From: Chrysoperla carnea | Taxonomy: Eukaryota > Arthropoda > Insecta > Neuroptera > Chrysopidae | DNA: 64,000 nucleotides | Direction: 5' to 3' | Assembly (NCBI RefSeq): GCF_905475395.1 | Contig: NC_058339.1 | Coordinates: 41,177,172 to 41,241,171 of the forward strand | Shown: in pieces, positions 13,046-27,360 of the stretch | How the letters are laid out: each line of letters opens with the position of its first letter | Position numbering within the stretch: the stretch's first letter is position 1 | Translations under genes and position numbers: made by a program | Notes under the pieces: generated by a model | Seen by the model: the letters and a program-made list of their open reading frames with translations, nothing else | Databases searched by the model: none | What the model was told of the DNA's origin: nothing

Positions 13046-13047
13046 TA

Positions 13048-14240
13048 AGTTATAATTAACATAGAGATACACGAAGTTAGTTAGTTTGAATTAGTTTGGT
13101 TTTCCGGATTTTTCTTAAGAAAATAAGACTAACAACCCTTAAATAATTACTAGTTGATTCGGGGTTATGTATTTCATATCAACTTTTTTTGGCGGGGTAA
13201 TGTTTACTATTAGTATACCAAACATACCTTTTAATACTTTTCTTTACGAACGGTTTCTTGAAAAACATTTCCCAATAAGTTTCGAACAATCTAACATAAA
13301 ACGGCAATGATTTTTTTCATTTTACGCTAAAAATGAATAATTAAATCGTTTTAAGTTGCACTTGATATTCATAGTATTTTATTATCAAACCTGCAGAAAA
13401 CATTTGATAAACTCTCTTATAATAATAACTTACATATTAGTGATTAATTTTTCTACAAAACTGTGTTTTTATTTCAAAAATAATGCTTAAAATTTATTTT
13501 ATTTCTTTCAAAGCATGTTCACTTCGTGGGGTAAGTGTAAGTAGTTGTTATTCTCTTTGAATTTTCAGCAAGATTGACTCACCGGTAAAGCTGTGTTTAC
13601 ATTTCTAAACTTGAAGTATTGAAGTTACTGTTATATTTACCTGTTTGAGTTACATACATTTCTACGAATATGAAACAGAATTTTATGTTGGTACAACTTG
13701 TTGTCGGAAGAAAGCATAAAGTATTGTACACAAGAACATAAGGACGTGAAACTCGAGTGAAGAGAGTAACAAGAAAAAAGGCTCCTATCTTGGAGAGGTC
13801 TAGTCCTCGGTCGTGGCGTACTTTGTACCGTGCGTCAGGCTGTCTTTTGTTTTCAATCAATTGAAAGTGTTTGAAAACAATTTCAATTTCAATATAGTTT
13901 ATAGCACCCGTGGCTGAATTTACGGCGTCTATCTGGGTGGAGTCTAAGTGATTGAAATTGTTTTCAAATGTAGTCATATATATATGTACATATACAAAAA
14001 AGGATGTAAAGAAACTTCGTTCCCACGGGGGTCCCACGGTTAAAGGGGGTCCCACGATTATAATCGTTTTTTTATTCTTCGGTTTTTATGATGAATAATA
14101 ACCCGGAATATTATTTTAGAATATTTTATTCTCGTTTTATCAGAAAAACCTCAGCGCTCAGCTGCTTAGTTCCACTGCGACGTAAAACGCTGACATAACA
14201 TAATTTTTGTTTTTTGCATACACTATATAAACTCGGTAGA
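13048..14240. other. gap between MITE and SINE, no gene seen
   Basis: A 152-codon minus-strand frame (13597-14055) is the longest here. It has no recognisable domain or splice context and includes low-complexity sequence, such as two copies of GGGGGTCCCACG near 14027 and 14045. I looked here for cysteine-rich exons that could complete the TMEM201-like gene and did not find them. Confidence 0.4.
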
Positions 14241-14243
14241 GCC

Positions 14244-14536
14244 TAAATGGGCGAGCGGTCTAAGGCGTTAGACTTTGACCGTTTGATTACTTAGACTTAG
14301 GTTGCAGATTCGAATCCAGGCAGCGGCTGTGTGAACAATTATAATTAATGGGAGCAGTGGAATTTATCACATTGTCGTCGTTTGGATAAGAAAGAAGTAA
14401 CCGATTCCACCCACATCATAAATATAATTGTAAAAATATGGGTATAGTTAAATAAATAAAGATGAACAATGGGTGGTCTCTGTTAAAGGCGTATGTCAGA
14501 AAAAAAGAGTTTAAATCCCATTATTATTATTATTTA
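14244..14536 (+). repeat. tRNA-derived SINE
   Basis: The head carries polymerase III promoter boxes: A box ATGGGCGAGCGGTCTAAGG and B box GATTCGAATCC about 50 bases later, the spacing of a long-variable-arm tRNA (Leu/Ser type). Acceptor and T stems are mismatched, so this is not a working tRNA. A 190-bp unrelated body follows, then a tail of ATT/TTA repeats at about 14519-14536, as expected of a SINE. Confidence 0.65.
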
Positions 14537-15201
14537 AACTTGTTGTAAGTGAAAATGATAGTGCTATTAAGTGTTACAAGAATTTTTGCTACTTCTAGTT
14601 TTTTAACGTCATTAAATGTCAGTGTTTTACACCGCTTTGCGGAATTCAGTCATAGAATAGTATTTAAACACAACCCTTGATTTACGTAATTGAAAAATGT
14701 AAACTAACTAGGTGTATTTGAATTTGAAATCAGAATGTCTAAAATTATTACTTGGCAAATAATCGAAATGATGATCACGTAAACTATTATACTTAAAAAT
14801 GAATTAACGAAGGGTTTAAGAAGTTAAAATATCTATTTGTATTTACTCCGTAATTATTTTTTACTGATCATGTACCTGCTGTTCCAAATACATTAAATTT
14901 TACATATAATTATGATAATTTGTTATGTAAGCTAGTCTGTAGTACACTGTAGTGGTAAAATGTATTTCTGGGTGCTGCTTCACTTTCTACAACTAAACTA
15001 CTAAACAAGATACTAAAAGATATCTAGGTAAAAATTTAAAAATACTGTCATTTGTTTTGAATCATTATCGTAGCTTAGAAAAAAAATTAACGTACTTTAT
15101 TCATAATTTAAATTATGATTATAATCACATACTTAAAACGAAATTATGAATTCTAAATTAAAGTATAATATCGAAAATCTATAAATAAAATTATAAAGTT
15201 G
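14537..15201. other. intergenic stretch, no gene seen
   Basis: AT-rich sequence with no open frame of note and no repeat that I could pair with another part of the window. It lies downstream of the 62-aa gene. Confidence 0.4.
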
Positions 15202-15449
15202 TCACTTTCTCTTTTTCATAGTTGATTTAATAAGGTCCATATAATTATCAAATTCTTCTACTTCTCTATTCAAATTAATTACAGCTTCAGTGCATGCTTT
15301 ATACTTCTTTCCAAAAATCTTCCATTTTTCTATTACCATTTGTGTTTTCTGTGAAATGTAATTACATTTTTATTCATAGATATGGCTTATAAAGTTCATA
15401 AGTTTACCTGCCCGATTTCTATCATCATAGAAGCTAGTTCTTCATCCAT
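15202..15449 (-). CDS. small helical protein, 62 aa, unrecognised
   Basis: Two exons, 15408-15449 and 15202-15348, are joined by a 59-bp intron with GTAAAC donor and TTTCACAG acceptor, phase 0. The product begins MDEELASMMIEIGQ and continues KTQMVIEKWKIFGKKYK, ending MKKRK. It is highly charged, has no signal peptide and is predicted by eye to be almost entirely alpha-helical, with heptad-like hydrophobics (INLNREVEEF). I do not recognise the family. It resembles in size and style small subunits of coiled-coil complexes, but that is only an impression. It lies downstream of the TSSK-like kinase on the same strand. The short intron with intact phase favours a real gene over a chance frame. Confidence 0.5.
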
Positions 15450-15892
15450 GTTATTGATTTAATATTGAAGTTAAAAGAACAATGATAAAAATTCCAATCA
15501 GTTTTGTAATTCTTTAGAATGTGTAGACTGTGAGCTAAGCTAGGCTTATTAGAGTAATGAATAACCAACAAAATCGAAACTTTTCTCATTCCCGCCTTTT
15601 GGCATGTTTTGACACTTTATATTATGTTTATATTTATATGACAGTTTAAATGTCAAATTCTGGTATATTTCTTGGGGAAACTTTAACGTACCTATAAATC
15701 GAACTTTTGAATGTTAAAATATTTGGATGTGTTTTGTTCTTAATGGAAATTAAAAAAGTATGTTTTTCAATGAATATATTGCACATAATGGTTTTTATAA
15801 ACTTAAGGTTTATTACTTATAGTATCTAAAGTACAAAATTAGATGTTACACATTAATTTTATAATAATAGTACGTGAAAACAATATTTGACA
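15450..15892. other. spacer, no gene seen
   Basis: It separates the 62-aa gene from the 3' end of the TSSK-like gene. It would contain the promoter of the former and the 3' UTR of the latter, but no clear motif was identified. Confidence 0.35.
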
Positions 15893-19401
<3,509 letters not shown>

Positions 19402-20658
19402 CTAAACAAACGCACGTTTAGTACTAAAATATAAAGCATTGTAGGAGTGATAAATCACAATTGGTTCTACAGCGTGTTTAATGAGGCAAGGTTGTCGAAG
19501 GGGAATAATGAAAATTAAGAATATTGAATTTTAATGAATATGAATAAATATGTCAAATATTATGAGTTTTATCACATGGAAGTAGTACATAAATATGAAA
19601 CCTGTAAATCCTTTTTCGAATGTTTTCCAGATTCTTTTCTTCCAATTTTGCGTGAATTTAAACAAGCCATTGTACAGGCTAAATATTTAACACAAGGGAA
19701 ACATTCACATTTCATAAAAATAATAAAAATAAAAATATAATTCCCAAAAAATTTCACTGGATTCAATAAATTTGTAAATTAACTGGGTTTATTTGTATAT
19801 AAATACGGTATATTTCACATTATCCATTAAATAAATCGATCAAAGGTTTCATTTTCTAAAATATATTAATATTTGATATATGACATAATATGGTAATTAC
19901 TTTTAGTTAATACATTTCTTTTAAAGAAAGGAATTATTTTTAAATTTTAAAATTAATATTATTAAAATTTTTGACAGATTTGTTTCTTAAAATAATAGTA
20001 GGCAAGTCTGTATTTTTCTATCCCAGCAACACAACGTTTCACGAAAAATAACAATTTACAATTTAAAAAAAATTTAAAAAGCGCATAAAATATACCGGAA
20101 GTACCAGAATAAATGGTCCATAAGCGGTGAGGAGGTACAATGTGTCCGGAAATGCTCCTCCTCAGAGCTCCCGAACAAAGTTGTTGGTTTACTCTATTCT
20201 AATGGTTTGTTACATTTAAAGCTATTTTTGCTCTATCTCTAATGGTGTTACATTTAGAGTTTTGCTCTTTCTTCAGTAGTTAATCTTTAACAGTTTTGGT
20301 AAATCTCTCACAATTCGTTAGAGATAAAGCGAAAACTTTAAATGGCAAAAATGTTTTTCGTTAAAATTTGTTAAAAACAATTTTTAGCAGCTATGCTAAG
20401 ATCCCCATATTTATCTCAACTTTCGAAGATTATATCTTCCCCCCAGAGGCAGCCATTTTGCACAAATCTTTCCCGTACATCTTTCGGTAAACGGTTTTTA
20501 CAAGAGATTTATAATTGTGGTACTCTGGTGATTTTGTTGTTATAACTGGAGATTTATTTATTTATACCATTACTTGAATAGCAAATAATTTATGTGAATC
20601 ACTACAACCCTGCTTTAAGTGAACATAACACTAGTGTGTAAATTAATGGAGAATAAAT
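19402..20658. other. intergenic stretch upstream of the TSSK-like gene
   Basis: Two opposed frames of about 65 codons overlap at 19534-19766 with no recognisable domain. At about 20200-20280 there is an imperfect local duplication of a TTACATTTA...TTGCTCTAT segment. Nothing else was identified. Confidence 0.35.
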
Positions 20659-20800
20659 AATCTAAAATATGCAGACGATACAGTACTGCTAGCTAGTACT
20701 AGCACATCAAGTAAAAGTGATTTACAAACTATCGTGTACAAAATAACCAAAGTAAGTGGAGAATATGGATTAAAATAAATATAAAACAAATGAAAACAAA
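20659..20800 (+). mobile_element. non-LTR retrotransposon (LINE) reverse transcriptase fragment
   Basis: A 39-codon frame reads NLKYADDTVLLAST and later SDLQTIVYKITKVSGEYGLK. The YADD box followed by LLA and a GLK motif about 30 residues later is typical of LINE reverse transcriptases (palm motif C and the following domain). Only this short piece is left. It is followed at once by a copy of the dispersed repeat. Confidence 0.7.
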
Positions 20801-20865
20801 CAACAATTGACTGAGTTAACTGTTGAAATACCATTTATAGATAGTGTTGATTACGCAATCGTTTG
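20786..20865 (+). repeat. short copy of the unclassified dispersed repeat
   Basis: It contains the terminal block GAAAACAAACAACAATTGAC, TGAGTTAACTGTTGAAATACC and ATAGATAGTGTTGATTACGC (parts given separately), matching the start of the 29312 copy. The remainder is missing. Confidence 0.6.
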
Positions 20866-21680
20866 ACAACCCTGGAATGACGATGACAACCCTGCAGTTG
20901 CAAGCCTGTACAAAGATGATAAACTTACATTGTAGGAACATTCAATGGTACACTTGCAATTTTAAACCTTAAACCCGCAGGAGATATGGAAGTGGAGAAT
21001 AATAGAAATGATTTTTTTTCTAAACAAAACCGTTCGAATTAGCGGTCGATAAAATCTCAAAAATCCGAAAGGTCACATTCATTTCAGATTCATTTTGATA
21101 AACGAGAATATATCTATCAAGACAAGTATAGCGTTTCGTTGCACAGCGAATCTTAGATGGACGGCATTTAGCATTTTGGACTCAACGTTAGATATGAAAA
21201 AAGGAACTTACCTAGACCAGGAGTCAAACCAAGTTATTTAGTGATTGTGTACAAGTCTTTCATATTTGAATTTCATTCATCTTTACTTTGATTTGTACAA
21301 ACTTATTATTCATTCCGGCATAAGATTTTGCTCGATTAAATTTATTTATCGAGTTTCAAGCATATGAAAGTAGTTTGCGTATATACATAAAGAAAAAGTT
21401 ATATGAATCAGAGTGAGGTTTTAATCGAACCTGAAAACTTAGATCGAAAGATGTATGCCTTTGAATCTACGTTTTCGTTTGAAACATTTTCCTCGATTAT
21501 GTCATTTTAAAAAATTTAAAAATATTATGTATATATTATTATATATTCTTTAAGCCCTAAAGAATTGAAATGATGGAATAAGTTCGAGGAACGGCATTTT
21601 AAAGCGAGCTTTACGCACGAAACGGGAGATGATAGTAACTTTATATTAGTTTGTGCTAATTTATATTATTGTTTTCCAGG
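20866..21680. promoter_or_regulatory. upstream region of carrier copy 1 with a duplicated block
   Basis: About 21243-21310 contains a block (GTACAAGTCTTTCATATTTG, ending TCATCTTTACTTTG) that recurs in similar form upstream of copy 2 at about 23517-23585. An AG acceptor at 21678-21679, one base before the ATG, implies an upstream untranslated exon. Its donor was not identified. Confidence 0.4.
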
Positions 21681-22725
21681 ATGGATTTTGTGATAGGTGC
21701 TGTCGCAGCTATGGGAGCTGCTCTGTTTACTAATCCATTGGAAGTTGCAAAAACTCGGATGCAGTTACAAGGAGAATTATTAGCTAAAGGGAATTATACA
21801 ATACACTATAAAAATGCTGCTCATGCCTTATACATAATAGCCAAAAACGAAGGATTATCAGCTACACAGAAGGGTTTAGCTCCTAGTTTATGGGTACAGT
21901 TCTTTCTTAATGGCATAAGGTGAGATAATAAATTTTAAATTTATTCTCTTATATCTAATCGTTTCATTTTAAGATTAGGAACATTTCAATTTGCACATTC
22001 ACATGGATTTATGAGTGACGAAGAAGGAAAACAAGTATTATGGAAAACAATGAGTATATCTTGTATTGGTTCTGTATTAGGAGGTGCTAGTGCTAGCCCA
22101 TTTTTTTTAGTCAAAGCTCGATTACAAGCGCAATCAACAAGTGATGTATCTGTTGGCTATCAACATAACGAAACCGGAATGATGAGTTCATTACAAAACA
22201 TTTACAAAGACCATGGAGTCAAAGGTATGTTTATAATATTTGTCTACCTAAAGTATTTAATTGCATTATAATGATTTAACTGCAGGTTTATTTCGAGGAC
22301 TTGACGCTAGTATATCCCGCTTAGCTGCTGCAGGCACTGCGCAATTAACCACCTTTACAGTAGTGAGAGATTGGATGGTTTCCGAACAACTTTTAACTAA
22401 ACATCCAATAGCCCAATCTTTTTGTGCGTCAATGGTTAGTGGGGTTGCTGTATCTGTTGTGATGACACCATTTGATGTTATATCCACAAGAATATATAAT
22501 CAAGGTGTTGATTCATCGGGTAGAGGGATGTCATACAACGGTTATTTTGACTGCGTTGTGAAAACATGGCGCAAAGAACGCTTATATGGTTTTTTTAAAG
22601 GATTAGGAGCAAATTACTTAAGATTAGGACCACATACTGTATTATGTTTAGTATTTTGGGATGAATTAAATAAATTTTATATTAAATTCAATGAAATTAA
22701 AAAGTTTGTAGCAATAATTAGTTGA
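21681..22725 (+). CDS. SLC25A35-like mitochondrial carrier, tandem copy 1
   Basis: Exons 21681-21919, 21974-22224 and 22286-22725 give 309 aa, the standard size of a six-helix inner-membrane carrier. Three signature repeats are visible: [15 protein letters not shown] (about residue 18), [13 protein letters not shown] in the second repeat, where the usual acidic residue is replaced by Phe, and [14 protein letters not shown] in the third. The second-repeat deviation (human SPIYMVK) and the ending [17 protein letters not shown] identify the SLC25A34/35 group, whose substrate is not settled; oxaloacetate or another anion is often suggested. The ATG lies one base after a splice acceptor. Introns are very short (54 and 61 bp). 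It has diverged a little more than copies 2 and 3. Confidence 0.93.
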
Positions 22726-23689
22726 TGTTTATTTCTCGTAGGCTCATTGTAATTTTGTATAGTTTATCTTTAGTATTGTTGTTATAAGTAATTTTAAAAA
22801 AATTGTATGGAAATTTACACCTTAAGTATTTAAAAAAGTATTTTAATTTAATAAATTTTGTTATTGAAATGAAAATATTTTTCTAGAAAATCGAGTTCTC
22901 ATTTCAATCTTTTGCCTTTTGCAATTCTTATACCTATCACTCATTAGACAATAATTTTTGGTAAGTTGTTCAGGCGGATACCTCGATAATTTTTGAAAAT
23001 TCTAATCAAAACTGATAAACTTTTGAAGCAGATAAACCCCCTTTGAAGCAGATGCAAGAAAATGGGGTACCTTGACCTGACATCATCTTAAGGTCTATTA
23101 ATATAAAATTAAAAAAATGATGTAAATGATGATTTGCATATTAGTATATCTGTTTGTGTTTGCTTTACAGATTATAAATTATAATAATACGTAATATAAT
23201 AGTTTGTTAGTGGTATGTGTGATATCGTTAATTGTTCTAATGATAGAAAGTAACAATTACGTATTTTTGGAAATAGTAATTACAGATATTAAAAAGGTAT
23301 CTATTAATTATGATTGTAATTTATTTTAATATTACATCCGAAGAGGTGTACATACACAGTCCGAAGTCATATACAATAATTTTCTATGGTCTTGCAATAA
23401 TTAAGCCTAAGCTTATATCATAAGTATCTTTAAGGCCTACTAATCGATTTTAAAGTGGTGTTAATCTAACCAGATCATCACTGCAACTATTTGAGATGCA
23501 AAAATGATTAACAGCTGTGTATATACAAATCTTCCATATCTTGATCTCATTTATCTTTACTTTGGCTTGTTATCTGCAGTTTAATACGTTACTTGTTATC
23601 AGTTTGTTTATGTTAAAAATTTTTTTTGTTAATTATCCATTTTTAATAAATATATAAATTTATTATAAATTTTAATAATTACTTTTAGG
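22726..23689. other. spacer between carrier copies 1 and 2
   Basis: The start (CTCATTGTAATTTTGTAT at about 22743) is the 3' flank shared with copy 2. The blocks at about 23160-23340 (TTAATTGTTCTAATGAT and an AATTACGTATTTT segment) resemble 26466-26590 upstream of copy 3. The block at 23517-23585 resembles that upstream of copy 1. These point to duplication units that include upstream DNA. No gene is seen. Confidence 0.45.
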
Positions 23690-24732
23690 ATGGATTTTGT
23701 AATAGGTGGTGTGGCAGCTGTGGGAGCTGGCCTGTTCACTAATCCTTTAGAAGTTGCAAAAACACGGATGCAACTACAAGGAGAGTTATTAGCTCGTGGA
23801 AAATATGCAATACATTATAAAAATGCTCCTCATGCTTTATACATAATAGCAAAAAACGAAGGGATATTAGCTGTACAAAAGGGTTTAGTCCCTGGCTTAT
23901 GGGTACAGTTGTTTCTTAATGGTTTCAGGTAAGATAATTAATTGTTATTATTTCAGGCTTTTAATGATTGCATTTTAAGATTAGGAACATTTCAATTTGC
24001 ACATTCACACGGACTTATAAGTGACAAAGATGGGAAACAAGTGTTATGGAAAACAATGAGTGTAGCTTGTGTTGGTGCTGTATTGGGCGCAGCTAGTTCT
24101 AGTCCATTTTTTTTAGTAAAAACTCGCTTTCAATCGCAATCTACAAGTGAAGTAGCGGTTGGTTTTCAACATAAGCATACAGGAATGATAAGTGCATTCC
24201 AACACATTTACAAAGAATATGGAGTCAAAGGTAAAAGCTATAATATTTTCTGTCTGTGTGGTTTTAATTGTAATACACTGCTTTAATGGCAGGTTTATTT
24301 CGAGGGCTCGACGCTAGTATATCCCGTTTAGCTGCTGCAGGCACTGCACAGTTAACTACCTTTACAGTAGTGAAAGATTGGATGGTTTCCGAGCAAATCT
24401 TTACCAAACATCCAATAGCTCAATCTTTTTGTGCTTCAATGGTTGGCGGAGTGGCTGTATCTGTTGTGATGACACCGTTTGATGTTATATCTACAAGATT
24501 ATATAACCAAGGTGTTGATTCATCGGGAAGAGGATTGTCATATGACGGTTATTTTGATTGTGTTATGAAAACATGGCGCAAAGAACATTTATACGGTTTT
24601 TTTAAAGGAATAGGAGCAAATTACTTAAGATTAGGACCACATACTGTATTATGTCTAGTATTCTGGGATGAATTAAATAAATTTTATATTACATTCAATG
24701 AAATAAAAAAGTCAAAGCAAGTAATTAGTTGA
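23690..24732 (+). CDS. SLC25A35-like mitochondrial carrier, tandem copy 2
   Basis: Exons 23690-23928, 23980-24230 and 24293-24732 have the same lengths (239, 251 and 440 nt) as in copy 1 and give 309 aa. Signature motifs are [28 protein letters not shown] and [14 protein letters not shown], so the second repeat again lacks its acidic residue. As in copy 1, the ATG sits one base past a TTTTAG acceptor, implying a 5' untranslated exon. All frames are open and splice sites conserved, so it looks functional. A 437-bp insertion interrupts its 3' flank. Confidence 0.93.
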
Positions 24733-24745
24733 TATTAATTTCTCA

Positions 24746-25182
24746 TGCTTTAAGAGTTAGTACCCGGCTGATTGACGATATTTTTACTAAATCCATGCTT
24801 TCGTCAATTACTCTCTTATAACTATGTTTTATATGAAATGGGTTCTTTTTCTAGTTGGTGATACCTGTCGAATTACGCTGAAAGGCCTAAATCTTCGACC
24901 GAGCTCAATGTTTTAATAATATAGATAACTTTTTATTTCCTACTATTGTAAATGAACAATAACAGTAGCAAGCAGAGTGGCTCTATTTTAGATATTTAAT
25001 ACGATTTCTATTAAATTTTTGCTGTTGTAACATTGTAATGTAACAAATTCCGATAGATGCCACCAGTTAGAAAAATGAAACCTGATTTCATGCACAGAGG
25101 TCTTTAAAACAGGGTAGTTCACGAAAGTATAAAATTTGTTAAAATATCGTAAATCTGTCGACCATTGGCTCTTAGACCAACA
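24746..25182. mobile_element. insertion in the 3' flank of carrier copy 2
   Basis: Copy 1 reads TTTCTCGTAGGCTCATTGTA after its stop. In copy 2 the same sequence is split, with TTTCTCA before 24746 and GGCTCATTGTAATTTTGTAT after 25182. The inserted DNA has weak inverted ends: TAAGAG at 24751, followed by GATTGACGATATTTT, against the complement of the right end, TAAGAG then GATTTACGATATTTT. This fits a small non-autonomous DNA transposon that arrived after the duplication. Confidence 0.6.
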
Positions 25183-27360
25183 GGCTCATTGTAATTTTGT
25201 ATCATAAAAGTTTATCATGAGTATTGTTATACGTAAATAAAAAACATTGTGCAGAACTTAATTAAAATATTAAGTATTTTAATTTATCAACTTTTGTTAT
25301 CAATATTTGCATCAGACAACTTTTTAACTAAAAGTTCACATTTCATACCATATTTAAAAAAAATGCGTTAAGCTTGGCGGTTCTCTATATAGTGGTATTA
25401 GGGAATAGTATCTCTCAAATTGCATAAACCTGTCCTATTTTTTTAATATTGAAAACAGCTATTTGACCTGTATTCTCTTTCAAATTAAAATAAGGAATAG
25501 TAGTTCACAGAGACAATAAAATATTCTCTGGTATCTCAGAATCCAATAAAACAACTTTTAATTCAGTCTCATTATTATCAAAGGTTTGTATTATTGTTAT
25601 TTCTTTATCTATTGTAATAAGGTCAATATTATTGGGACCTCCAACTAAATACGACAACATAAATTATTTTATATGGATTTGGAGTACTGAAACAGTATAC
25701 GAATATTTTATGTGAGCAGTTTTACAACAAGTGATTAATTTTACAACTATTGTAAAGTGATTTAAAAGTCCATATTCGAAGGATAAAAAGACACATGTAC
25801 CATACATGTATACTATATTTATTAACTTCTAGACAGTAGATACAGCATGTACCAAAACTAATGCATTAGAAGAGCAGAGTGATAAATTACAATTATAAAA
25901 AGAAAGTTCCTTGTACACTTTTTGAATCCGATGTACTATTAACAAGTTCGCTAATTGTCGTTTGTAACTTTGAGAAGTTCTCAATTAAGCAAATTGAAAT
26001 TTTATTTAATAAGACCTGTTTTAGAAAAAAAAATTTACTATAATTTATCTTCTTGGCATCACTTTTTCTCTTTTACTAAAACTGATTTCTTTTTTTCTCT
26101 TAAAGTTCAAAAGTACAAAAAGTAATGTTCTGAAGTACAAAATTCGAAATTTTTAACAATAAATCAAATATTGTATTTTAGAATTTTTAACATATTGCCA
26201 AGAATATAAATTGTAATGTGTATTGTTTTCTACAACTTTGGTAATTATAAAAAGTTCAATTGAAACAACATTAATCGATAAACTGTAAGAACTTTCTCCT
26301 GAGAATTTAATCTCTATTCTGTATTTTTGGGACACTCCATATATATTACAAAACCTGAAGTTCCTACATATACGTAGTTCATTGTAAACTATATACTAAG
26401 CATTACGTTTTTATCATTAAAGTTAAAATGATGTAATTTTGTTCATTTATTAATATCTATTTGAATTTGATAGTTCGTCATATGTGCAATTGTTAATTGT
26501 TCTAATGATTAAATAAATAATTACATATTTTAAATATTTAACAGGTATTTATTATTATTGAAATTAATTTTTATATTACCCGCTAAAAAATGACAATGCA
26601 GTCGGTCATGCAGTCAGTAATTATACCTAACCTGTCTTTATGCCTGTAATATTATTGATAATTTTAATTATATTCTATAGGCCGACTATCCTTTCGATGG
26701 ATGCATATTCATTTATGGTATTTAAATACAAGATTTCTTTTCCTTAGCATATAGGAACTGAAATTTCAATTCCTGCATATTTTCAAAAAAATTAAATAAT
26801 AGATTCCAATTTCGAAAGCCGAATTTCAATTTTATAATATTAGATTCTATAGCTACTATATAATTCTGAAGGAACGTGAAATTAAACTTCATTAGTAAAT
26901 ATTTCACATGGTATGATACACCGACCATGTTTATTTTTCTTTCTGGGTACTTATTTATAAAAAAAATTTGAATGCAACTCAAAATTTTATATGGGTACAA
27001 AGAGAAAAATCCAAGAACGCCTCATAATGTAGTGCATTTAAATAACCATTGTTGTTACACGCATTTTCGGCAAATCCAGAAATTAAATAAAGTATTGTAA
27101 GATGAGGCCAAGTAGTATAATTATATCATTTCCAAGATAAATGTTTCCTTTTCTTGAATGACTTCATAGACTAATAGACTAATACAAATATTATCCAAGA
27201 TAGACTCCGAGAAACTATACCAGCGTATAGTTTTTATGTATATATTGTATAGTTGTTTGGAGATTACATTAACATTATTAAATTCGAAGTATTGAAAATG
27301 TAAAAATTTGATTTATTTTACTACAATTACTAAATCTGTGTCAAATAATTATTTTCTAGG
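25183..27360. promoter_or_regulatory. spacer upstream of carrier copy 3
   Basis: The first 100 bases are the continuing copy-2 3' flank, shared with copies 1 and 3. About 26466-26590 is the duplicated upstream block shared with 23160-23340. A splice acceptor (TTTTCTAG) abuts the copy-3 ATG at 27361. The minus-strand frame at 26722-27000 has no recognisable content and is not called. Confidence 0.4.

Noticed and set aside
13597-14055. 152-codon minus-strand frame
   Set aside because: No domain, no splice context, part low-complexity; the composition looks like chance or old repeat.
14244-14332. tRNA gene (Leu/Ser-like)
   Set aside because: The promoter boxes are good, but the acceptor and T stems do not pair and a SINE body and tail follow.
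19534-19766. Opposed frames of 64-68 codons
   Set aside because: They overlap on both strands, and neither shows a recognisable family or splice border.
26722-27000. 92-codon minus-strand frame between carrier copies
   Set aside because: Phe/Asn/Lys-rich chance composition, no splice signals and no counterpart in the other spacers.
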